From assembly GCA_017643965.1 (NCBI GenBank), contig JAEPMM010000199.1, forward strand, positions 1 to 6,399: a stretch of 6,399 nt of DNA, read 5' to 3'. The stretch is from Marinobacter sp. (GTDB lineage: Bacteria; Pseudomonadota; Gammaproteobacteria; Pseudomonadales; Oleiphilaceae). A program made the position numbers and the translations under genes. The notes under the pieces were generated by a model. That model saw nothing but the letters and a program-made list of their open reading frames with translations, was not told the origin of the DNA and made no database searches. Positions 1 through 6,290 of this stretch are shown piece after piece. Within the stretch, counting starts at the first letter, position 1; each line of letters opens with the position of its first letter.

Positions 1-496
1 CCATTCCCCCGCCATTGGCGCCAACGCCATGGCTCTGCCGGATGGCACGATGATTTTTACCGACGATCTGGTAAACCTGGCGCAACACGACGACGAACTG
101 TCGGCCATTCTTGCCCATGAAATCGGTCATGTCGCCCATCGGCACGGTCTGCAGGGCATGGTCCAGGGCTCACTGACATTCTGGCTGATCGTGATGATGA
201 CCGGCGACCTGTCGGCCTTCTCCGATGCCACGGTGGTGGTGCCCGCCGTACTCATGAGCCTGGCCTATTCCCGGGAGATGGAACGGGAGGCAGACACCTT
301 TGCCCTGAACAACCTGCAGGAAAACGGCATAGATTCGGGCCATTTCGCCAACATCATGATCCGGTTGATGGCGACGGCCGACACAGAATCGTCCGATGAA
401 CAGACCCAGGACAGCCGCTGGGATGCGGTATTGGATATGCTGTCCAGCCACCCCGGTAGTGACGAGCGCATCGAACGTTTTCGCCATGCCCATTAA
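1..496 (+). CDS. M48-family zinc metalloprotease, 3' part (5' end outside the window)
   Basis: C-terminal 164 residues of a peptidase whose start lies left of the window. The frame is open from base 2 and begins with HSPAIGANAMALPDG, matching the 'NAFALPGG' strand that precedes the active site in M48 proteins, so the ATG at 29 is internal and not the start. The zinc site is HEIGH (fragment residues 39-43, HExxH) with a third ligand in EREAD (94-98). Between them is a hydrophobic stretch (about 58-90) that may sit in or against the membrane. The end carries the SSHP...ERI.RFR signature common in BepA/LoiP/YcaL/Oma1-like proteases, which act in envelope quality control. The product is probably membrane-linked or periplasmic, but the N-terminal signal cannot be seen. 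All catalytic residues in view are intact. Family confidence is high; the exact subgroup is not resolved. Confidence 0.88.
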   Translation, partial: HSPAIGANAMALPDGTMIFTDDLVNLAQHDDELSAILAHEIGHVAHRHGLQGMVQGSLTFWLIVMMTGDLSAFSDATVVVPAVLMSLAYSREMEREADTFALNNLQENGIDSGHFANIMIRLMATADTESSDEQTQDSRWDAVLDMLSSHPGSDERIERFRHAH

Positions 497-523
497 CGTG
501 CTAGGCCTTCTACTGTCGACAAA

Positions 524-547
524 ATTTACAGAATTTGACATTTGACC
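524..547. repeat. ATTTGAC-type short repeats upstream of the VpsR-like regulator
   Basis: ATTTACA at 524-530 is followed by two head-to-tail perfect copies of ATTTGAC (533-539 and 540-546). A perfect palindrome, TGTCGACA, lies just upstream at 514-521. The cluster is about 100 bp ahead of the regulator start at 648. TTGACA at 535-540 equals the sigma-70 -35 consensus, but no good -10 lies 16-18 nt downstream. Repeated short half-sites in this position suggest an operator, perhaps for autoregulation; that is inference only. Confidence 0.3.
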
Positions 548-635
548 TGTCGCGCCGGATGCAAGCCACTGAAAACAGGCCTGCTCGTTCAGATGGCACA
601 TTCCATGTATGAGTGTTTTCCGGAACGCGTTCTCC

Positions 636-640
636 GGGAG
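636..640 (+). promoter_or_regulatory. Ribosome binding site that decides the start of the VpsR-like gene
   Basis: GGGAG lies 7 nt before the ATG at 648. The in-frame ATG at 609 and the out-of-frame ATG at 605 have no purine-rich site ahead of them, and the 13 extra residues from 609 do not belong to the folded N-terminal domain. The start at 648 is therefore preferred. Confidence 0.6.
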
Positions 641-647
641 ATCCGTC

Positions 648-2030
648 ATGAAGGAACAACGACCGCTCGTCTGGTTGTCGGCGGCTAGCGTTAGAGACCA
701 ACAGGACCCTCTATTGTCAGCCCACTGGAACATCCATTCGTTTGATATGACCGAACCGCCACCCTTTGCGCTCGCGGGTTCCGGGCGGGCCCGGATCGGC
801 ATTCTGGATCTCAGCGTCTACCCGGACGAAGGCACGCCCTACCTTGATCAGTGGATCGAAGCGTTCCGGCTGTCCTACTGGGTCGGGTTGCTGCCAGCCT
901 CCCCAAGCGAGGACAGCCGTCTCGGCACCCTGATCTCAAGACACTGCACGGATTACCACCACCTGCCGCTGGATGCCGACCGGCTCAATACGGTTCTGGG
1001 ACACCTCTGGGGCATGGCGCAATTGCACGCCCGCACCGATTTCGAGCCCCACGACAGTTATCAGGATGCCGCCCTGGAGGGGGGATCCCAGGCCATCCGC
1101 CAGGCCAGAGCCATGCTGCGGCGCTTCGCCAAAACCCACGAACCGGTGCTGATCTCGGGCGAGAGTGGCACCGGCAAGGACGCGGCCGCGCGCTTCATCC
1201 ACCGCCACTCCTCCCGCAGAACCCAGCCGTTCGTCGCCGTCAATTGCGCAGCTTTGCCACTGCCGCTGACCCAGAGTGAGCTGTTTGGCCAGGAGGGAGA
1301 CCCCCTTGGCGTATCGGTCAGTGCCCGGCGCGGACGGGTCGACGCCGCCGACGGTGGCACCCTGCTGCTGTCCGGTATTGATGAGCTCCATCCGGAACAG
1401 CAATCGGCCATTCTACGATTTCTTCAGGAGGGGCAGATTGAACGGGTGGGCGCGGCACGCCCCCACAAAGTGGATGTGCGGGTGATCGCAACCACCGCTC
1501 GCCCACTCAAGAACCTGGTCGAGACCGGCGCGTTTCGCAGCGACGTCTACTACCGCCTGGGTAGCCTGGAGGTGCAGCTGCCGCCACTGCGTGACCGCCC
1601 CGAGGACATTCCGGTGATCGCCAACCACATACTGGCAAACACCCACACCACTTTCGGCGCCCGCAAACTCAGCACCCCGGCTCTGCAGAGCCTGGCGCAG
1701 TACCATTGGCCCGGCAACCTGAGGGAATTGCAGAACCGGTTACGCCAGGCCATGTTGCTGAGCGAATCGGCGATGATCGAGCCGGCGGACCTGGGGCTCG
1801 CCGAACTGGGTATGGCGGTACCCGGGCAGGCGGGGCTGAGTCTCGAAGCCTTTCGCGCCCGGGCAGACCAGCAGGCACTATCGTGCAGCCTGGCGTTGTC
1901 GCATCAGAATGTGACCGCAGCGGCGCGGATCCTCAAGATTTCGCGGGTATCCTTCTATCGCCTGATGGACAAGTACGATCCTCACCACACCCGATCTCAC
2001 GGCGGCAAGCACCACCGCAGCCATCAATAA
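648..2030 (+). CDS. VpsR-like transcriptional regulator with degenerate sigma-54 activator (AAA+) domain
   Basis: A 460-residue bacterial enhancer-binding-protein relative; an in-frame ATG at 609 would add 13 residues but has no ribosome site. Domains: an N-terminal receiver-like domain (about 5-125) with Asp54 in ILDLS, where a receiver would carry its phospho-acceptor; an AAA+ domain (about 145-370); and a Fis-type helix-turn-helix (about 419-442). Walker A GESGTGKD (171-178), the arginine-finger segment FRSDVYYRL (296-304) and the sensor II motif WPGNLREL (354-361) are intact. The sigma-54-contacting GAFTGA is replaced by GDPLGVS (about 217-223). Walker B, normally LFLDEIGEL, reads LLLSGIDEL (239-247), losing the Asp-Glu pair. 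This matches the VpsR class of Vibrio, which responds to c-di-GMP and works with sigma-70 RNA polymerase to control matrix genes. The tail (446-460) is His-rich (six His). Inference: a sigma-54-independent regulator, possibly of biofilm or surface polysaccharide. Its targets are not visible here. Confidence 0.82.
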   Translation: MKEQRPLVWLSAASVRDQQDPLLSAHWNIHSFDMTEPPPFALAGSGRARIGILDLSVYPDEGTPYLDQWIEAFRLSYWVGLLPASPSEDSRLGTLISRHCTDYHHLPLDADRLNTVLGHLWGMAQLHARTDFEPHDSYQDAALEGGSQAIRQARAMLRRFAKTHEPVLISGESGTGKDAAARFIHRHSSRRTQPFVAVNCAALPLPLTQSELFGQEGDPLGVSVSARRGRVDAADGGTLLLSGIDELHPEQQSAILRFLQEGQIERVGAARPHKVDVRVIATTARPLKNLVETGAFRSDVYYRLGSLEVQLPPLRDRPEDIPVIANHILANTHTTFGARKLSTPALQSLAQYHWPGNLRELQNRLRQAMLLSESAMIEPADLGLAELGMAVPGQAGLSLEAFRARADQQALSCSLALSHQNVTAAARILKISRVSFYRLMDKYDPHHTRSHGGKHHRSHQ

Positions 2031-2044
2031 CGGTGTCGCTGAAA

Positions 2045-2077
2045 ACACAAAACCCCGCACCAGGCGGGGTTTTGTGT
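2045..2077. terminator. Bidirectional intrinsic terminator between convergent genes
   Basis: A perfect 14-bp inverted repeat pairs 2045-2058 with 2064-2077 around a 5-nt loop (ACCAG). The core is CCCCGC/GCGGGG flanked by AAAA/TTTT. Read rightward, the GC stem is followed by TTTTGTGTGT; read leftward, it is followed by TTTTGTG and then TTTTC. It lies 14 nt after the VpsR-like stop and 46 nt after the aceA stop on the other strand, so it can end both transcripts. Confidence 0.88.
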
Positions 2078-2123
2078 GTCAGGCAAGACCAGCGGCCCTG
2101 CCCGAAGACAACGAACCGTTCGA

Positions 2124-3716
2124 TTAGCCGAACTGGTTCATGGTGTTGTCTTTACCACCGGCTTTCAGCGCGGCTTCACCAGCGAAGAATTCCTTGTGGT
2201 CGTCACCGATGTTGGAACCAGCCATATCCTGGTGCTTGACGGTGGCGATACCCTGACGGATTTCCTTGCGCTGTACGCCTGCAACGTAGGCCAGCATGCC
2301 TTCATCACCGAAGTAGCCCTTGGCCAGGTTGTCGGTAGACAGGGCCGCAGTGTGGTAAGTCGGCAGCGTGATCAGGTGGTGGAAGATACCCGCTTCGCGT
2401 GAACCGTCACGCTGGAAGTTACGGCACCATTCATCAGCCAGCTGACCCAGCTCGGTGTTGTCGTACTCTTCGCTCATCAGCTTGGCACGGTCGTAGGCCG
2501 ATACGTCCTTGCCTTCTTCCTGCCATGCGTCGAATACCTGCTGACGGAAGTTCAGGGTCCAGTTGAAGGACGGGCTGTTGTTGTAAACCAGCTTGGCGTC
2601 CGGCACCACTTCCTTGATGCGGTTAACCATGGCAGCGATCTGGCCAACGTGAGGCTTCTCGGTTTCGATCCACAACAGGTCTGCGCCGTTCTGCAGGCTG
2701 GTGATACAGTCCAGAACCACACGGTCTTCGCCGCTGCCGGCCTTGAACTGGAACAGGCCAGAAGCCAGACGCTTCGGACGAACCAGCTGACCGTTCTGCT
2801 TGATCACAACGTCGCCGTTGTTGATGTCTTCAGCCTTCTCGATCACATCGCCATCGATGAAGCTGTTGTACTGGTCACCCAGATCGCCCGGCTCGTTGGT
2901 CACGGCGATCTTCTGGGTCAGGCCTGCGCCCAGGGAGTCGGTACGGGCAACGATAACGCCATCGTCAACACCCAGCTCGAGGAACGCCAGACGAACAGCG
3001 TTGATCTTGGACAGGAAGTCGGCGTGGGGAACAGTAACCTTGCCGTCCTGGTGACCACACTGCTTCTCGTCAGACACCTGGTTTTCGATCTGGATGCAGC
3101 ACGCACCGGCTTCGATCATCTGCTTGGCCAGCAGGTAAGTCGCTTCGGCGTTACCGAAACCAGCGTCGATGTCGGCGATGATCGGCACAACGTGAGTTTC
3201 GTGGTTGTCGATCTGCTTGATCAGTTCTTCCGCCTTGGCGTTATCGCCGGCGTTCTCAGCTTCTTCCAGAGCACGGAACAGGTGGTTCAGTTCCCAGGCA
3301 TCCGCCTGACGCAGGAAGGTGTATAGCTCTTCGATCAGACCAGAGACAGCGGTCTTCTCGTGCATGGACTGATCCGGCAGCGGACCGAACTCGGAACGCA
3401 GAGCCGCAACCATCCAGCCAGACAGGTACAGGTAACGACGCTTGGTGGTACCGAAGTGCTTCTTGATGGACAGCAGCTTCTGCTGACCGATGAAGCCGTG
3501 CCAGCAACCCAGGGACTGGGTGTACTGAGCGGTGTCGTTGTCGTAGTTCGCCATGTCTTCGCGCATGATCTTGGCGGTGTACTTGGCGATATCCAGACCG
3601 GTCTTAAACTTGTTCTGGGCGCGCATGCGGGCCGCGTGCTTCGGATTGATGGCGTTCCAGGTCGGGTTTTGCTTCAGAATGGAAGCAATGGCGTCAACGT
3701 CTTTTGCGTATGGCAT
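2124..3716 (-). CDS. aceA: Isocitrate lyase (long, Pseudomonas-type)
   Basis: Cleaves isocitrate to glyoxylate and succinate in the cytoplasm, the first step of the glyoxylate shunt used for growth on acetate, fatty acids or alkanes. The 530-residue length fits the long Pseudomonas-type subfamily rather than the ~430-residue E. coli enzyme. Visible motifs: SGWMVA (99-104), the metal-binding ADIDAGFGNA (181-190), the active-site EKQCGH (217-222) with catalytic Cys220, ARTD (257-260), WIETEKP (349-355), NNSPSFNW (379-386) and TLPTYH (450-455). Gln replaces the second Lys of the E. coli KKCGH motif; the Cys and His are kept. The start ATG (complement of 3714-3716) has AGGA about 10 nt upstream. 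Codon choice is strongly biased (AAC, TAC, ATC, CTG), consistent with high expression. The gene stands alone: divergent from the DUF1538 operon and convergent with the VpsR-like gene, and ended by the shared hairpin. Confidence 0.97.
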   Translation of the reverse strand: MPYAKDVDAIASILKQNPTWNAINPKHAARMRAQNKFKTGLDIAKYTAKIMREDMANYDNDTAQYTQSLGCWHGFIGQQKLLSIKKHFGTTKRRYLYLSGWMVAALRSEFGPLPDQSMHEKTAVSGLIEELYTFLRQADAWELNHLFRALEEAENAGDNAKAEELIKQIDNHETHVVPIIADIDAGFGNAEATYLLAKQMIEAGACCIQIENQVSDEKQCGHQDGKVTVPHADFLSKINAVRLAFLELGVDDGVIVARTDSLGAGLTQKIAVTNEPGDLGDQYNSFIDGDVIEKAEDINNGDVVIKQNGQLVRPKRLASGLFQFKAGSGEDRVVLDCITSLQNGADLLWIETEKPHVGQIAAMVNRIKEVVPDAKLVYNNSPSFNWTLNFRQQVFDAWQEEGKDVSAYDRAKLMSEEYDNTELGQLADEWCRNFQRDGSREAGIFHHLITLPTYHTAALSTDNLAKGYFGDEGMLAYVAGVQRKEIRQGIATVKHQDMAGSNIGDDHKEFFAGEAALKAGGKDNTMNQFG

Positions 3717-3972
3717 GATCTCAGTCCTGTGTTCTACGGTTTGAGGTGCTCTTCATCAGAAGCAGAAAGTCTACTCCGGCGAGCCGGCTATCCGCTCAAA
3801 AAATGTTCAGACAACCGACGATGGGTGCTACTTTAGTGCCTTTGAATTTATAATTGAAATTTATATTATCTATTCTCGGCATTTTTTTGATGAATACCCA
3901 GAATGGCAGCCTCATCCACTCCCCCGCATCTCAGTCATGCTTGAGCTATGTCAGTGTCGAGCGCGCCACAAA

Positions 3973-3981
3973 TGCTACTAT
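3973..3981 (+). promoter_or_regulatory. Possible extended -10 promoter for the DUF1538 operon
   Basis: TGC followed by TACTAT forms an extended -10 (TGn plus four of six consensus bases), placing a start of transcription near 3988, about 47 nt before the GTG start. No good -35 is present at the usual distance. Weak candidate only. Confidence 0.2.
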
Positions 3982-4023
3982 TACCTCCTGAACAATATCG
4001 TTTTTTCACTTCTTCAGGGTTAC

Positions 4024-4030
4024 AGGGAGG
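4024..4030 (+). promoter_or_regulatory. Ribosome binding site before a GTG start
   Basis: AGGGAGG ends 4 nt before the GTG at 4035. The spacing is slightly short but the site is strong. It supports GTG as the start: the membrane domain begins immediately after it, and the next in-frame ATG (4158) would cut off the first transmembrane segment. CCTCC at 3984-3988 could pair with GGAGG at 4026-4030 if the transcript begins upstream of it. Confidence 0.6.
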
Positions 4031-4034
4031 CTGA

Positions 4035-5525
4035 GTGTTCTACTTATTACGTGCATTTCTTCACTCGCTCCTGCACGCCCTGAGAAACCTTTTCCCCATC
4101 ATCGCTGTCGTGATTTTCTTTCAGCTTGTTGTGCTGCAACAGTGGCCAGACAACACCATGAGCATGGCAATCGGCCTGATTGTCGTTGCGGTGGGCGTCG
4201 CGTTGTTTCTTCAGGGGCTGGAGCTGAGCATCTTCCCGGTGGGCAAAAGTCTGTCCAACCAGTTTGCCCGTCGTGGCTCGCTCCCGATCCTGCTGTCGTT
4301 CGGCTTTGCCATAGGCTTTTCAGCCGTGGTCGCCGAGCCCGCCTTGATCGCCGTGGCGCAACAAGCCCAGGAGATCAGCGAAGGACGCATCAACGCACTG
4401 ACTCTGCGCCTTCTGGTGGCCTTTTCCGTCGGGGCCGTTGTGTCGCTGGGGGTATTTCGCACCATCGTCGGCTACCCGCTGCACTGGTTCATGATCATCG
4501 GCTACATTCTGGTCGTTGTCGTAACTTGGTTTGCACCACCTGAAATTGTCGGGCTGGCGTACGACTCCGGTGGCGTCACCACCAACATCGTCACCGTACC
4601 TCTGGTTGCCGCCCTCGGTATTGGCCTGGCCGCATCCATTCGAGGCCGCAACCCATTGACAGATGGTTTCGGGCTGGTCGCACTGGCAGTGATGGTGCCC
4701 ATGGTGACGGTTCAGCTCTATGGCATCCTGGTGTATTCCGGCGAGGCCGCGGATGCAGATCTTCAAATCGATGCGGTCGCTGGCGCCCGTCACCTACCCA
4801 CGGCATTGACGATGGCACTGGATCTGGCAGAAATGGTTCGTGACGTGCTGCCCATTATCATCACCATTCTGTTCTTTCAGTACATTGTGCTGAAGCGTGG
4901 GCTGAGTAACCCGCGGAAAATTCTTTTCGGCTTTGGCCTGGTCATCCTGGGGCTCTATGCATTCGTTGTGGGTCTAAAAATGGGACTCTTCCCGATCGGC
5001 ACCAGTATGGCCGAGCAGTTGATGGCTATGGAAGGTTACACTTATGTGTATCTCTTCGCCTTCATGATCGGCTTCGCCACCACCATGGCTGAGCCAGCGC
5101 TCCTGGCCATCGGCCGGCAAGCGGAAGACGCGGCAAACGGCACCATCAACGGCAGCGTCATCCGAATACTGGTCGCCGTCGGTGTGGCCATCGGCATTAC
5201 CGTGGGCGTGCACAGGATTATTGCCGGTGACTCCATCCACTACTACATCATGGCAGGCTATCTGTTGGTCGTTGCACTGACCGCCATTGCTCCTCGCTAC
5301 ATCGTGGCGCTGGCTTATGACCTGGGCGGAGTCACCACCTCGGAAGTGACCGTGCCGCTGGTGACAGCCCTGGGAATCGGCCTCGCCTCCAGCATTGAAG
5401 GACGCAATGTCCTGATCGACGGTTTCGGCCTGATTGCCTTTGCCTCAATTTTTCCTATTGTGACGGTAATGTCCTACGCCATCGTGACAGAGACTCTCTC
5501 AGCCCGCAGAAAGGTAGAAACATGA
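4035..5525 (+). CDS. DUF1538 polytopic membrane protein with two tandem repeats (putative transporter)
   Basis: A 496-residue inner-membrane protein of unknown function, starting at GTG. It is made of two DUF1538 repeats (about 14-232 and 266-484) joined by a polar linker (about 234-262). Matching motifs lie at a constant 252-residue offset: LFPII/VLPII plus FFQ (19-30/271-282), GLELSIFPVG/GLKMGLFPIG (61-70/313-322), AEPAL (100-104/352-356), YDSGGVTT/YDLGGVTT (176-183/428-435), TVPLV.ALGIGLA (187-199/439-451) and GRN...DGFGL (204-214/456-466). Each repeat has roughly six or seven hydrophobic segments with conserved Gly, Pro, acidic Glu/Asp and Thr inside or near the membrane. A two-fold pseudo-symmetric membrane protein with such motifs looks like a secondary transporter or channel. 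It is the first gene of an operon, and its stop overlaps the ATG of the PII-like gene (ATGA), so the two are probably co-translated and may act together. The substrate is not deducible; family assignment is strong. Confidence 0.88.
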   Translation: MFYLLRAFLHSLLHALRNLFPIIAVVIFFQLVVLQQWPDNTMSMAIGLIVVAVGVALFLQGLELSIFPVGKSLSNQFARRGSLPILLSFGFAIGFSAVVAEPALIAVAQQAQEISEGRINALTLRLLVAFSVGAVVSLGVFRTIVGYPLHWFMIIGYILVVVVTWFAPPEIVGLAYDSGGVTTNIVTVPLVAALGIGLAASIRGRNPLTDGFGLVALAVMVPMVTVQLYGILVYSGEAADADLQIDAVAGARHLPTALTMALDLAEMVRDVLPIIITILFFQYIVLKRGLSNPRKILFGFGLVILGLYAFVVGLKMGLFPIGTSMAEQLMAMEGYTYVYLFAFMIGFATTMAEPALLAIGRQAEDAANGTINGSVIRILVAVGVAIGITVGVHRIIAGDSIHYYIMAGYLLVVALTAIAPRYIVALAYDLGGVTTSEVTVPLVTALGIGLASSIEGRNVLIDGFGLIAFASIFPIVTVMSYAIVTETLSARRKVET

Positions 5526-5872
5526 AATTCTCAGCCCTGGTGGCCATCGTGCCCGAAGACCTCGAACAGACATGCATAGACACTGCCCGCGACCTGGGCG
5601 CCGGCGGCGTCACTGTCATGTCAGGTCGGGGTATCAGCAACACCGCAAAAAAGACCTTTTTCGGCCTGACCTACGACGGCAGCCAGAGTGTGCTGCTGAT
5701 GGTTCTTGAGAAGGGCTTATCGCTGGATGTGCTTCGTGGCATCCAGCGAATCATTATGCCCGATGACAAAGACTCCCAGGGACTTGTGTTCACCCTCCCG
5801 CTGGAGCACCTCGGCGGTATCGACATGACACAGGTGGAGAAATTCGAACAGCACCTGAAAAATTCACTCTGA
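5522..5872 (+). CDS. PII-like signalling protein linked to DUF1538
   Basis: A 116-residue soluble protein, close to the usual ~112 residues of PII. The start (MKFSALVAIVPEDLEQ) fits the first beta strand and helix of the ferredoxin-like PII fold. GAGGVTVMSGRGIS (26-39) matches the strand leading into the T-loop (GITGMTVTEVKGFG in GlnB). LVFTLPLEHLGGI (88-100) corresponds to the C-terminal strand (IFVFDVARVIRI). The canonical nucleotide-binding B-loop TGxxGDGKIF is missing; MPDDKDSQG (79-87) stands there. The T-loop (about 37-55) differs from GlnB/GlnK, although a Tyr occurs at 51. Ligand and modification are therefore unlikely to be those of nitrogen PII proteins. The ATG overlaps the DUF1538 stop by 4 nt, with AAGG 7 nt ahead, so translation is probably coupled. 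By analogy with GlnK on AmtB and SbtB on SbtA, it probably binds and gates the membrane protein; that is inference. Confidence 0.8.
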   Translation: MKFSALVAIVPEDLEQTCIDTARDLGAGGVTVMSGRGISNTAKKTFFGLTYDGSQSVLLMVLEKGLSLDVLRGIQRIIMPDDKDSQGLVFTLPLEHLGGIDMTQVEKFEQHLKNSL

Positions 5873-5885
5873 GCGGAGAGCTATC

Positions 5886-6275
5886 ATGAAACTGGTTAAA
5901 GATGTGATGGTGAGGGACGTGATCAGCGTCTCCGCCTTCGCCACGATTCGTGAGGCGTTGTCACTGATGAAGCGTCATAACGTCAAATCCCTGGTGGTCG
6001 AAAAGCAGAACGAGCACGATGCCTATGGCCTGATCACCTACACCAACATCCTCAAGACCATCATTGCCGAGGACGGCGATATCGATCTGTTGAATGTCTA
6101 CGACGCCTGCGCGAAGCCAGTGATCAGTGTGGGTGAACACCTGGCGTTGCGGCACGCGGCCAGCCTGATGAGCGAATACCGTGTCAAGCGCCTGCTAGTG
6201 CTGGACGACAACGAACTGACCGGATTCGTTGTGATGGATGACATCATGGCGGCACTGCTGGAGACCATTGACTGA
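5886..6275 (+). CDS. CBS-domain pair protein (Bateman module)
   Basis: A 129-residue stand-alone protein consisting only of two CBS domains: about 6-58, ending GLITYTNIL (48-56), and about 71-125, ending GFVVMDDIM (113-121). Each has the usual layout of V.DVM..., a helix (EALSLMKRHNVKSLVV; AASLMSEYRVKRLLVL) and a closing GxxxxxDI-type segment. In the first domain the usual Asp of that segment is Asn54; the second keeps Asp118/Asp119. CBS pairs bind adenosine nucleotides or related ligands and regulate enzymes, channels and transporters. GGAG lies 7 nt ahead of the ATG, and the gene begins 13 nt after the PII-like stop, so it is almost surely in the same operon. It probably reports energy or nucleotide state to the DUF1538 protein or to the PII-like partner. 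There is no transmembrane segment and no catalytic domain. Confidence 0.9.
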   Translation: MKLVKDVMVRDVISVSAFATIREALSLMKRHNVKSLVVEKQNEHDAYGLITYTNILKTIIAEDGDIDLLNVYDACAKPVISVGEHLALRHAASLMSEYRVKRLLVLDDNELTGFVVMDDIMAALLETID

Positions 6276-6290
6276 GCCGTCAGCGGCAGG

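Larger units (their letters stand above)
3717..4034. other. Divergent intergenic region between aceA and the DUF1538 operon
   Basis: No convincing gene lies in these 318 bp. They must contain promoters and control sites for leftward aceA and the rightward operon. Visible: a short GC hairpin CCGG-CGAG-CCGG (3776-3787) in the aceA leader, about 60 nt from its start; an AT-rich block at 3841-3871 with AATTTATA twice, 13 bp apart (3845-3852 and 3858-3865), and TATAAT at 3849-3854 on the plus strand without a fitting -35; a T7 run at 3882-3888; and a short leader with complementary segments ahead of the DUF1538 ribosome site. No operator of a named regulator is recognised. The AT-rich block could be a promoter core, UP element or bending site for a nucleoid protein. 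Confidence 0.6.

Noticed and set aside
594..609. Sigma-54-like promoter: TGGCAC, 5 nt, then ATGTA ahead of the VpsR-like gene
   Set aside because: The -24 half is good, but the -12 GC dinucleotide, nearly invariant in sigma-54 promoters, is GT here.
609..647. Upstream ATG adding 13 residues to the VpsR-like regulator
   Set aside because: No ribosome binding site precedes it, whereas GGGAG stands 7 nt before the ATG at 648.
170..802. 210-residue open frame on the minus strand
   Set aside because: It runs antisense across the zinc-protease motifs and into the regulator gene, has no recognisable domain, and is explained by GC-rich codon bias of the real genes.
3051..3068. Non-standard isocitrate lyase active site (KQCGH in place of KKCGH)
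   Set aside because: The catalytic Cys and His are present and the enzyme is of the long subfamily, so this is taken as normal family variation, not a defect.
2649..3326. 225-residue plus-strand open frame inside aceA
   Set aside because: It is an antisense shadow of a highly codon-biased gene, with no ribosome site or domain.
3360..3836. 158-residue plus-strand open frame running from aceA into the intergenic region
   Set aside because: Most of it is antisense to aceA, and the portion beyond has no protein-like features or initiation site.
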